This document shows positions 16,284-23,060 of a stretch of 64,000 nt of DNA, piece after piece. Source of the stretch: JBJXHN01 sp046233135 (GTDB lineage Bacteria > Pseudomonadota > Alphaproteobacteria > Rhodospirillales > Rhodospirillaceae); assembly GCA_046233135.1 (NCBI GenBank), contig JBJXHN010000005.1, positions 310,001-374,000 of the forward strand. The letters are read 5' to 3'. The notes under the pieces are model-generated. The model was not told where the DNA came from. It saw only the letters and a list, made by a program, of their open reading frames with translations, and did no database searches. The stretch's first letter is position 1; every line of letters starts with the position of its first letter. The position numbers and the translations under genes are program-made.

Positions 16284-17009
16284 ATGATCCTGTTTCCTGC
16301 CATCGACCTGAAAGACGGCCAGTGCGTTCGGCTTTTGAAGGGCGAGATGGAGAAGGTTACCGTTTTCAACGACAATCCGGGCAGCCAGGCCCAGGCCTTT
16401 GCCGCCGCCGGCTGTCAGTGGCTGCATGTGGTCGATCTGAACGGGGCCTTTGCCGGCCGGCCGGTGAACGGCGCGGCGGTGGATTCTATCCTGGACGCGG
16501 TGGAGGTGCCGGTGCAGCTGGGTGGCGGTATCCGGGACATGGACACCATCGCCTACTGGCTGGAAAAGGGTGTGCGCCGGGTGATCCTGGGCACCATTGC
16601 TCTGCGAGATCCGGAACTGGTGAAGGTCGCCTGCCGCGCTTACCCGGGCCGGGTCGCGGTGGGGATCGATGCCCGCGATGGCCGCGTGGCCGTGGAAGGC
16701 TGGGCAGAAACCAGTGATATGACGGCGCTGGATCTCGCCATGAAATTCGAGAATGCCGGCGTCGCCGCTATTATCTACACGGATATCGACCGCGACGGGG
16801 CCATGGGCGGCCCCAACGTGGCGGCCACGGCGGCGCTGGCCGCCAAGCTGACCACGCCGGTGATCGCCTCGGGCGGGATCTCCAATCTGGATGATCTGCG
16901 GACGCTGAAGGCGGAAAGCCATCATGGCATTCAGGGGGCGATCTCCGGCCGGGCTCTGTACGACGGCCAGATCGATCTCGCCGAAGCCCTGGCCGTATTG
17001 GCCGAATAG
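16284..17009 (+). CDS. hisA: ProFAR isomerase (phosphoribosylformimino-AICAR-P isomerase)
   Basis: 241 residues from ATG 16284; a 17-codon extension lacks family sequence. HisA opens the aminoaldose ring of ProFAR by an Amadori rearrangement. It is a (beta-alpha)8 barrel whose two halves are repeats: catalytic Asp8 in FPAIDLKDGQ and the second Asp in IYTDIDRDGAM (about residue 130), with phosphate-binding GGGIR (about 81) and ASGGISN (about 196). It lies between hisH and hisF. Confidence 0.97.
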   Translation: MILFPAIDLKDGQCVRLLKGEMEKVTVFNDNPGSQAQAFAAAGCQWLHVVDLNGAFAGRPVNGAAVDSILDAVEVPVQLGGGIRDMDTIAYWLEKGVRRVILGTIALRDPELVKVACRAYPGRVAVGIDARDGRVAVEGWAETSDMTALDLAMKFENAGVAAIIYTDIDRDGAMGGPNVAATAALAAKLTTPVIASGGISNLDDLRTLKAESHHGIQGAISGRALYDGQIDLAEALAVLAE

Positions 17010-17061
17010 GATGGAGGTCGGTGCCGGGGCGGCACCGGGGGCAGAGAAGGACCGGACGGTC

Positions 17062-17856
17062 ATGCTGAAGATGCGCATCATCCCCTGCCTGGACGTCAAG
17101 GACGGCCGGGTGGTGAAGGGGGTCAACTTCGTCGGTCTGCGGGACGCCGGGGATCCGGTGGAACAGGCCCGGCTGTACGACGCCGCCGGCGCCGACGAAC
17201 TTTGCTTCCTGGATATCACCGCCAGTCACGAAAACCGGGATACCCTGCTCGATGTGGTCAGCCGCACCGCCGAGGAATGCTTCATGCCGCTGACCGTCGG
17301 TGGCGGGGTCCGTACCATCGAGGACATCCGCAAGCTGCTGCTGGCCGGGGCGGACAAGGTGTCGATCAACACCGCCGCCGTGCATCGTCCCGAATTCGTC
17401 GGCGAGGCGGCGGAGAAGTTCGGCAACCAGTGCATCGTCGTGGCCATCGATGCCAAAAGCGTCGGGCCGGACAGGTTCGAGATCTTCACCCACGGTGGCC
17501 GCAAGGCCACCGGCATCGACGCGGTGGCCTGGGCGCAGCGCATGACCGAACTGGGGGCGGGAGAGATCCTGCTGACCTCCATGGATAGGGACGGTACGAA
17601 GCAGGGCTTCAACCTGCCCCTGACGCGGGCGATCGCCGATGCGGTTTCCGTCCCTGTCATCGCCTCGGGCGGGGTCGGCACCCTCGACCATCTGGTGGAG
17701 GGGGTGCGTGACGGCCATGCCACGGCCGTGCTTGCCGCTTCCATCTTCCATTTCGGGGAATACACCATCGCCGAGGCCAAGGCCCACATGGCCGCTGCCG
17801 GCATTCCGGTGCGTCTGCAGGCACACGGCGGCAGCCAGGGAGCCCTCACCCGATGA
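17062..17856 (+). CDS. hisF: Imidazole glycerol phosphate synthase, cyclase subunit
   Basis: 264 residues from ATG 17062; the frame opens earlier but inside hisA. HisF uses ammonia from HisH to turn PRFAR into imidazoleglycerol phosphate and AICAR. It is a (beta-alpha)8 barrel with catalytic Asp in IIPCLDVKDGRVVKG (residues 6-20) and in LTSMDRDGTKQG (about 172-183), and phosphate loops GGGVR and ASGGVG. The stop overlaps the hisE start as ATGA. Confidence 0.97.
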   Translation: MLKMRIIPCLDVKDGRVVKGVNFVGLRDAGDPVEQARLYDAAGADELCFLDITASHENRDTLLDVVSRTAEECFMPLTVGGGVRTIEDIRKLLLAGADKVSINTAAVHRPEFVGEAAEKFGNQCIVVAIDAKSVGPDRFEIFTHGGRKATGIDAVAWAQRMTELGAGEILLTSMDRDGTKQGFNLPLTRAIADAVSVPVIASGGVGTLDHLVEGVRDGHATAVLAASIFHFGEYTIAEAKAHMAAAGIPVRLQAHGGSQGALTR

Positions 17857-18209
17857 GTACCGATAAGATGTCTTTCGCCTCCGGGTCCAATGCCCAGATC
17901 ATCGAAGCCCTTTATGCGGTGATCGCCAGCCGCAAAGGGGGCGATCCTTCGGCGTCCTATACGGCCAAGCTGTTCGCCAAGGGGCCGGGGAAGATTGTCC
18001 AGAAGTTCGGGGAAGAATCCTTCGAGGTCGGCGTCGCCGCCCTGACCGAGGGCCGGTCTCAGGTGGTGGCGGAAAGCGCGGACGTGCTCTATCACCTGAT
18101 GGTGCTCTGGGCCGAAACGGGGGTGGAGCCCCAGGAGGTCTGGGATGAACTGGCGCGACGCTTCGGCACGTCGGGCATCGACGAGAAGGCCGCGCGCAAG
18201 GGCAAATAA
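17853..18209 (+). CDS. hisE: Phosphoribosyl-ATP pyrophosphatase
   Basis: 118 residues, the monofunctional form. HisE removes pyrophosphate from phosphoribosyl-ATP, the second histidine-synthesis step. The all-alpha MazG-like fold is recognised by SYTAKLFAKGPGKIVQKFGEE (about residues 30-50) and the metal-binding acidic helix ESADVLYHLMVLW. It overlaps hisF by ATGA and is followed after 35 bases by a HIT gene. Confidence 0.96.
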   Translation: MSTDKMSFASGSNAQIIEALYAVIASRKGGDPSASYTAKLFAKGPGKIVQKFGEESFEVGVAALTEGRSQVVAESADVLYHLMVLWAETGVEPQEVWDELARRFGTSGIDEKAARKGK

Positions 18210-18244
18210 GGACGGTCCACGAGGAATCAGGGAGAGCTTCCCCC

Positions 18245-18610
18245 ATGGCTTACGACGACACCAACATCTTCGCCAAGATTCTGCGGGGGGAGATCCCCTG
18301 CAAGAAAGTGCATGAAGACGAGCACACCCTGGCCTTTCACGATATCAATCCACAGGCACCGGTACACGTCCTGGTGATCCCCAAGGGAGCCTACATCTCC
18401 TTCGACGATTTCACCGCCAATGCCGGCGATGAGGAGATTGCCGCCCTGTTCCGGGCAGTGGGGAAGATCGCCCGCGAGCTTGGAGTGGAGCAGGAAGGCT
18501 ATCGCATCCTCTCCAATATCGGGGTCAATGGCCATCAGGAAGTACCGCACCTCCACGTGCATCTTTTTGGGGGTCGCAAGCTGGGGAGGATGATCCGTCC
18601 CGCCGACTGA
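18245..18610 (+). CDS. HIT/HINT family nucleotide hydrolase
   Basis: 121 residues. HINT proteins hydrolyse nucleoside phosphoramidates and aminoacyl-adenylates. The catalytic histidine triad appears as HLHVHLFGGRK (about residues 102-112), and the N-terminal NIFAKILRGEIPCKKVHED is the classic HIT opening. It is the last gene of the histidine transcription unit, as in many alphaproteobacteria. A hairpin 103 bases downstream probably ends the message. Confidence 0.94.
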   Translation: MAYDDTNIFAKILRGEIPCKKVHEDEHTLAFHDINPQAPVHVLVIPKGAYISFDDFTANAGDEEIAALFRAVGKIARELGVEQEGYRILSNIGVNGHQEVPHLHVHLFGGRKLGRMIRPAD

Positions 18611-18613
18611 TCT

Positions 18614-18690
18614 CCTGCAAACGTAGTTGTTGGCGGTATCCACGGAAGTGGCGGCCCCGGCTTCGCCTGCAACCGTAGTTTTCGCGGTAT
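18614..18690. repeat. Pair of imperfect direct repeats after the HIT gene
   Basis: Two copies of a 25-26-base element, each beginning CCTGCAA and continuing through CGTAGTT to GCGGTAT, lie at 18614-18639 and 18666-18690, 52 bases apart. They differ at a few positions. They sit between the HIT stop and a terminator hairpin. Their role is unknown. Confidence 0.55.
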
Positions 18691-18712
18691 TTCAATAAGT
18701 TATCGTGTTTTC

Positions 18713-18740
18713 AAAGGGGTTCGCCAGGGCGGACCCCTTT
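18713..18740 (+). terminator. Hairpin terminator of the histidine/HIT unit
   Basis: AAAGGGGTTCGCC (18713-18725) pairs with GGCGGACCCCTTT (18728-18740) with one G-T pair. The right arm ends in TTT but there is no long T-run. It lies between convergent genes and may serve both. Confidence 0.7.
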
Positions 18741-18866
18741 GTGGTTCAGGGGTTTGGGTTCCCACGCCGATCATTGGGGGACTGTCCGCCGACCCGGGAA
18801 AAGTCCTCAATTTGGATCGGCTAATCCAGTGTTACGCACCACGTCATGGCCCATATTAGGTCAGAT

Positions 18867-19664
18867 CTAGCGATTTGCTCCTGACTGACAACCTCCGGGC
18901 TGGGTCGCCGGGTTGCAGATCCGCACATTTTTCAGCACGTCGATGGCGTCATTCCGGGCTTGGGATTGGATGGGCGGCCCCTCTTTCCCGAAGGGCGGCA
19001 GCCGCCAGATGCGCTGGACCAGATAGACGCTGACCTCGCCTTGCAGGAACAGGAAGAAGGACGCCTCTCCCGATGCCTCGTTGCGACGGCGCTGGCAGCC
19101 CATGGTCCAGAACGCTGTCAGGTAGCCGCGCTTGGTATCCCTTTGCGGGGGGCTGGCCGTATAGGCATTGCAGGATTGTTCATATTCCGAAGCGGCTCGT
19201 TCGGCCGTTGTCGGCAGATCTGGAGCGCCGGTCCCCCGCGCCATGGTCACCGACCACATGTCCCGCCAATCCCCCTTGGTCTGATCGGAAGGAATGAAAA
19301 GGGCCCGTTGCTGATCCCCGGTCTGCTCGCTGAACACGGGGGTCCACCCGGGTGGCAGAGAGAACAGCAATGTCTCCTGGGGGGCGGGTAAAGCCGGGGG
19401 CGGGGCCTGTCCGTTGCCAGAGGGGGCGGGTAAAGCCCCAGGGGCATCCCGGGGTGCCCTGACGGGTGGCGGGATCAATCCGGTGGGCGGAGCAGAAGGG
19501 GCTGTCCCGGGGTCATAGCCCAGAGGCGTTCCAGGGGCCGGGTTTTGTGCGCCGGCTCCGGAGGGAAGGGCCATCAGGATCCCGAATACGGCAAGGACTC
19601 CGGCAAGAGGCCGGAGTCCGGGAGTCTTCGGGTGGGCAACGATAGTGGGAAGAGTGGCTGTCAT
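18867..19664 (-). CDS. Exported protein of unknown function in the luxI operon
   Basis: 265 residues. A signal peptide with a hydrophobic core (about residues 19-39, LAGVLAVFGILMALPSGAGA) is followed by a Pro/Gly/Ala-rich segment to about 95. The C-terminal domain (about 96-265) begins LLFSLPPGWTPVFSEQ and has four cysteines (SCNAY, GCQRR, ICNPA, GGCQS) that could form disulfides in the periplasm. I do not recognise the family. It is the third gene in a minus-strand series luxI, 71-residue gene, this gene, with 46 bases to the gene before it, so it is probably quorum-controlled. That link is inference. Confidence 0.7.
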   Translation of the reverse strand: MTATLPTIVAHPKTPGLRPLAGVLAVFGILMALPSGAGAQNPAPGTPLGYDPGTAPSAPPTGLIPPPVRAPRDAPGALPAPSGNGQAPPPALPAPQETLLFSLPPGWTPVFSEQTGDQQRALFIPSDQTKGDWRDMWSVTMARGTGAPDLPTTAERAASEYEQSCNAYTASPPQRDTKRGYLTAFWTMGCQRRRNEASGEASFFLFLQGEVSVYLVQRIWRLPPFGKEGPPIQSQARNDAIDVLKNVRICNPATQPGGCQSGANR

Positions 19665-19710
19665 GGGCCAACCCTACGCTCTCCACCCGGCCAGGGGCAG
19701 TGAAAATTCC

Positions 19711-19926
19711 TCAGCAGGCTTCGCCGCCGCGCGCCGTCCGCGTATTGGCCGGGCGCTCGATGTCTCCGTTCTGGATGTCTTCCAGCAGGCCTTCGACGAA
19801 CACCAGGCTTTCGTCGATCATGGGCAGTCCCAGGTCCCGGGCTTCGGCACGGACGAAATGAAGCATACGGGCGATCCCTTCAAGCCGGCGGTCACGGGTA
19901 TCGAGGGTGTAGATGGTGGCGGTCAT
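19711..19926 (-). CDS. Small unknown protein downstream of luxI
   Basis: 71 residues from ATG 19926, with a GAGG ribosome site about 10 bases upstream; the frame extends into luxI but that part is a shadow. The protein is acidic and mostly helical (DRRLEGIARMLHFVRAEARD, then IDESLVFVEGLLEDIQNG) with an unstructured tail ending in Cys. It begins 11 bases after luxI ends, so the two are almost certainly cotranscribed. No family was recognised. A role in tuning the quorum circuit is possible but unproven. Confidence 0.65.
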   Translation of the reverse strand: MTATIYTLDTRDRRLEGIARMLHFVRAEARDLGLPMIDESLVFVEGLLEDIQNGDIERPANTRTARGGEAC

Positions 19927-19937
19927 GGCAAATGTCC

Positions 19938-20570
19938 TCAGGCGGCGGCGTGCAGGGCGGGCAGGTCGGTGGAGCGGCGAATGAACGACCCTTCGACGCC
20001 CAGGCGGGCCTTCAGATGGTTCAGGTCTTCCGGAAGGGACCGGGTGCTGCTGATGACGATGGTATCGCCTTCGCATTCCCAGGGATCACTCAGCCAGGTG
20101 CTGACCAGGCCATTGCGCTTGAGGATGCCTTTCATGATGACCAGCGGCGAAACATGGAGAATTTCCGTGCATCCGGTCTGTACCGCATAGTCGATGGAGG
20201 CGGCGATCAGCTCCAGGCAGACCCGCCGGGACGTCCGCTGGTCCAGGTCCTGCGCGACGGCCAGCCGGGTCCCTTCCAGGATGGTCGGGGAATCGGGCAG
20301 GCGGCTGGCACGCTCCGGCCACAGGTCGCGGATCATGTAGGGGGTATCGGTAGTCACCAGGCGGAAGGTGCCGATGACCCGCCCATTCTCGTCCCGTTTG
20401 GTCAAATAGACCGTGGCCGGGGTGTCGTACTGATCCCATTCCATCCCGTTCCGGGCTTCCAGGTCCGACCAGCCCAACGCTTCGATGAACACGTTATGGC
20501 GCAATCGGAACTGGCCGCTTAAGGCGTCTCCGAACAGATGGGCGTCAGCCCAGGTGAAGCAATCGATCAT
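19938..20570 (-). CDS. luxI: LuxI-family acyl-homoserine lactone synthase
   Basis: 210 residues from ATG 20570. LuxI enzymes make N-acyl-homoserine lactones from S-adenosylmethionine and an acyl donor. The invariant residues are all in register: Arg24, Phe28 and Trp34 in RLRHNVFIEALGW; Glu44, Asp46 and Asp49 in EWDQYD; Arg70 in GTFRL; Glu99 and Arg102 in EGTRLAV. The acyl chain cannot be predicted. An 18-bp near-palindrome lies 28 bases upstream. The matching receptor gene luxR is divergent at 21148. The gene name is a family label. Confidence 0.95.
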   Translation of the reverse strand: MIDCFTWADAHLFGDALSGQFRLRHNVFIEALGWSDLEARNGMEWDQYDTPATVYLTKRDENGRVIGTFRLVTTDTPYMIRDLWPERASRLPDSPTILEGTRLAVAQDLDQRTSRRVCLELIAASIDYAVQTGCTEILHVSPLVIMKGILKRNGLVSTWLSDPWECEGDTIVISSTRSLPEDLNHLKARLGVEGSFIRRSTDLPALHAAA

Positions 20571-21147
20571 GGTTCCGGTCTCCGATGCTCTATCTCCCAC
20601 TCGGTCGACAGAGTGACTGGCCCGACGCTCCAGGACCACCCAGGGAGTTCCCCAGGTGCGGTCGTGTTAAACGGGAATTTCCGGAACGAATCACGCCTTA
20701 TGGCGATTCGGGATTGCGCGAACCCGCAACGCACCTGCGGGATGTCCCCAGGGACCAGGGACACGCTGAATTTGGATCGTTTTTTATCTGACAGCCGGAT
20801 CCATGCAAAAAGGCCTTATAGCATGGGTGGTAGGCATTAGAAAAGACCCGGTATGCGACCTCGCGGAAATCACCTAGACTAAAGTGTCTAGAAATAAAGG
20901 GAAAACCCTGATTGGCTTCCCGCTCCACTCCTCCTTCTCTACGCGCACAAAGGGAGTCGTTTGAACTTTCCCGTAATAGTAAACTACAAAGCAATGCCCA
21001 ATGATCACAAAATCTCATGATTTCCCTTAATGGTAGGTTTCGCAACCAGTACCGCGCAAAGGCGAGTCTGTTGTCTTTTGGATCATCTCCGATCAATATT
21101 TTTTTACTAAGCCGCCCTGTCACGCAACAGACAAACGGACAGGAACA
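20571..21147. other. Divergent luxI-luxR intergenic region
   Basis: 577 bases between the two quorum-sensing genes. The luxI side holds an 18-bp palindrome. The luxR side (about 20790-21140) is clearly richer in A and T than the surroundings and contains a 141-codon minus-strand frame (20698-21123) with no recognisable content, which I do not call. Both promoters must lie here. Confidence 0.6.
20598..20615. promoter_or_regulatory. Candidate lux box / operator upstream of luxI
   Basis: CACTCGGTCGACAGAGTG is an 18-bp dyad in which eight of nine base pairs match. The size and symmetry suit a LuxR-type site. It lies only 28 bases before the luxI ATG, closer than a classical activating lux box, so it could repress, or the leader may be very short. 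Confidence 0.4.
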
Positions 21148-21876
21148 ATGGGACTGACAGACTTCATAACCGAATCCAACCTCGCTGAGTCGGTCGACGA
21201 AATAAAGCAGGCTATTGTCGAATATGCCCCCGACCTTGGCATCAAGTATATGGCGTACGGAGATGTGTCCGCTTATGTGGCGTCGGGTGATCCGAGTGCT
21301 TTAGGAGTTATCGTTGATTATCCTAAAAGCTGGATCGACTACTACGTTACAATGAAATTCGGGAGCCACGATCCGGTGAACCGCCTTGCCTGCTTCGCCC
21401 GGGGGGCCTTCACCTGGGAGCAAGTGCGGACCCAGAAGCTCAAGCGGCCGGAACGGATGGTATTGGAGGAAAGCCGCTGTGCGGGCATGTTGCGGGGCGT
21501 GACTGTTCCCCTTCATGGCCCGATGGGGCAGATTTCTGTGTTCTCTGCGGTGGTGGAGGACGATAACCCCCTGTTGGTAAAACAAATCAATTCCTTCGCC
21601 CGCCAGCTCGACATGGTCTGGCAGGGCCTGGATTTGAACAACGATCCGGCACAACTGGTCCCGATCAGCTTGTCCCCGCGAGAGAGAGAAGTGCTGACCT
21701 GGGTGGCTGCCGGAAAATCCAACAGTGTCATCGGCGACATCCTTCATCTCAGTGAAAAGACTGTCGAATTCCATCTCCAAAACGCGATGCGCAAATTGGA
21801 CAGTTCGTCTCGCGTACTGGCGGCTCTCAAGGCCGTAAGGATGTGTTTGATCAACCCGGCGACTGTTGCCCTGTAG
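21148..21876 (+). CDS. luxR: LuxR-family quorum-sensing regulator
   Basis: 242 residues, typical for LuxR. The N-terminal autoinducer domain keeps the conserved pocket: Trp62, Tyr66, Asp75-Pro76, Trp90 and Gly117 in the expected spacing. The C-terminal helix-turn-helix (about residues 173-235) starts SLSPREREVLTWVAAGKSN and includes SEKTVEFHLQNAMRKLDSSS. It should bind the homoserine lactone made by the divergent luxI and control nearby genes. An AGGA ribosome site lies seven bases before the ATG. The 5' half has a somewhat lower GC feel than its neighbours. Confidence 0.95.
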   Translation: MGLTDFITESNLAESVDEIKQAIVEYAPDLGIKYMAYGDVSAYVASGDPSALGVIVDYPKSWIDYYVTMKFGSHDPVNRLACFARGAFTWEQVRTQKLKRPERMVLEESRCAGMLRGVTVPLHGPMGQISVFSAVVEDDNPLLVKQINSFARQLDMVWQGLDLNNDPAQLVPISLSPREREVLTWVAAGKSNSVIGDILHLSEKTVEFHLQNAMRKLDSSSRVLAALKAVRMCLINPATVAL

Positions 21877-21917
21877 GGATGTTATCCTATAGCGTGCTTT
21901 TGTTCGGAATGCGTGTT

Positions 21918-21929
21918 TCCCCTAGGGGA
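21918..21929. promoter_or_regulatory. Perfect 12-bp palindrome before the dioxygenase gene
   Basis: TCCCCTAGGGGA is a perfect palindrome 41 bases after luxR and 75 bases before the phyH-like ATG. A related CCCCCTAGGA occurs at about 21987-21996, next to the ribosome site. The placement suits an operator for the dioxygenase gene, possibly bound by LuxR. Confidence 0.4.
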
Positions 21930-22004
21930 CTACCCGGCTGCTGACCGGACGTTAGAAGGCGGACAATGGGCTCATCGATTTCAGAGCCCCCTAGGAGATC
22001 CGCC

Positions 22005-22940
22005 ATGCCGTTCGAAACACTCACCCAACCTCAACCGCTCAGCGCGCCCGTCCTTTCCAATCCGGATGCCGATGCCGTGGTGGCTGCATTGGAAGAATCG
22101 GGCGCAGTTATTCTGACCAACCACGGTGCGGAAGCCACTGTTGCCCGGGCGCGGGCCGACCTGGAAGCCGTGCGGGCGCAAACCCCCTGCGGTGCTGGAG
22201 ACTTCTTCGGCAAGCGCACCCGCCGTCGCGGCGCCGTGTTGACCTTGTCCGAAGCGGTGCGGGAGTTGGCGATTCATCCGCTGATGATGGAAGTCAGCCG
22301 TCGCATGTTGTCGGCGGCCGACACTTTCCGCCTCAGTGGTGCTCATCTGATCGACATCGGCCCGGGTGAACCCGCCCAGGTGCTGCATACCGAGGACGAG
22401 ATGTGGGGCGTGCCGCGCGGCCACTTCAATTGCGCCTTGAACGCCATGTGGGCTCTTGGTCCCTTCACCGCCGAGAACGGCGCGACCCGTCTGGTGCCCG
22501 GCAGCCACCATCAGACCGAGATCGAGCGTTTCCCGCATGAGGACTCCGTCTGCCAGGCGATCATGGACCCCGGTGCGGTGACCCTGTTTGTCGGCGGCGC
22601 GGTGCATGGTGGCGGAGCCAACACGACCACGGATCAATGGCGCACCGGATTGTGCTTCTCCTATGCCCTGGGCTGGCTGCGGCAGACGGAAAACCACTAC
22701 CTGATGTATCCCCCGCCGGTGGCGGCCGGGTTTACGCCGGAGCTGCGCCGTCTGATCGGCTATGACGTTCACCGGCCGAATATCGGCACTGTGGCCGGCG
22801 CTTCGCCGGAGCGGCTGTTCGACAATCCCGAGGTCGTCGCCGATCCCTGGCGGTGGGCGGAACCGGAAGCCTATGCCGATTTCCTGCCGGAATGGGCGAA
22901 GGAAGCCGTGCGCGAATTCTACGCTTCTCAGGGCCTGTAA
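22005..22940 (+). CDS. Phytanoyl-CoA dioxygenase (PhyH) family protein
   Basis: 311 residues from ATG 22005, with AGGAG upstream; a 13-codon extension is unlikely. PhyH-type enzymes are Fe(II)/2-oxoglutarate-dependent hydroxylases. The double-stranded beta-helix motifs are visible: His128 with Glu130 or Asp131 in LHTEDEMW, distal His201 in GAVHGGG, and Arg213 in QWRTGL for 2-oxoglutarate. The substrate is unknown; bacterial members hydroxylate secondary metabolites, lipids and amino acids. It directly follows luxR on the same strand with a palindrome in between, which suggests quorum control. Confidence 0.88.
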   Translation: MPFETLTQPQPLSAPVLSNPDADAVVAALEESGAVILTNHGAEATVARARADLEAVRAQTPCGAGDFFGKRTRRRGAVLTLSEAVRELAIHPLMMEVSRRMLSAADTFRLSGAHLIDIGPGEPAQVLHTEDEMWGVPRGHFNCALNAMWALGPFTAENGATRLVPGSHHQTEIERFPHEDSVCQAIMDPGAVTLFVGGAVHGGGANTTTDQWRTGLCFSYALGWLRQTENHYLMYPPPVAAGFTPELRRLIGYDVHRPNIGTVAGASPERLFDNPEVVADPWRWAEPEAYADFLPEWAKEAVREFYASQGL

Positions 22941-22967
22941 GCGGTTCTTGCCGGCCCTCGGTTCGGG

Positions 22968-22993
22968 CCTTCGGTTTCCGCCTTCGGTTTCCG
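22968..22993. repeat. Tandem 13-base repeat
   Basis: CCTTCGGTTTCCG occurs twice back to back (22968-22980 and 22981-22993) in the short gap between convergent phyH-like and comM genes. Confidence 0.7.
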
Positions 22994-23036
22994 GTCCTTT
23001 GGCACGTCGTCTCCCATGTCAGTGCCAAAGGGCCGG
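22991..23036. terminator. Bidirectional hairpin between phyH-like gene and comM
   Basis: CCGGTCCTTTGGCAC (22991-23005) pairs with GTGCCAAAGGGCCGG (23022-23036) over 15 bases with one G-T pair and a 16-base loop. It lies between the ends of two convergent genes and most likely terminates both. Confidence 0.7.
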
Positions 23037-23060
23037 ACGCTTGGATGTGAGACCCGCTGA

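Noticed and set aside
18861..18866. AGATCT core near the end of the exported-protein gene as a lux box
   Set aside because: The flanks do not extend the symmetry and the position is at a gene end.
20698..21123. 141-codon minus-strand frame between luxI and luxR
   Set aside because: Codon use does not look coding, no family features are seen, and it covers both expected promoter regions.
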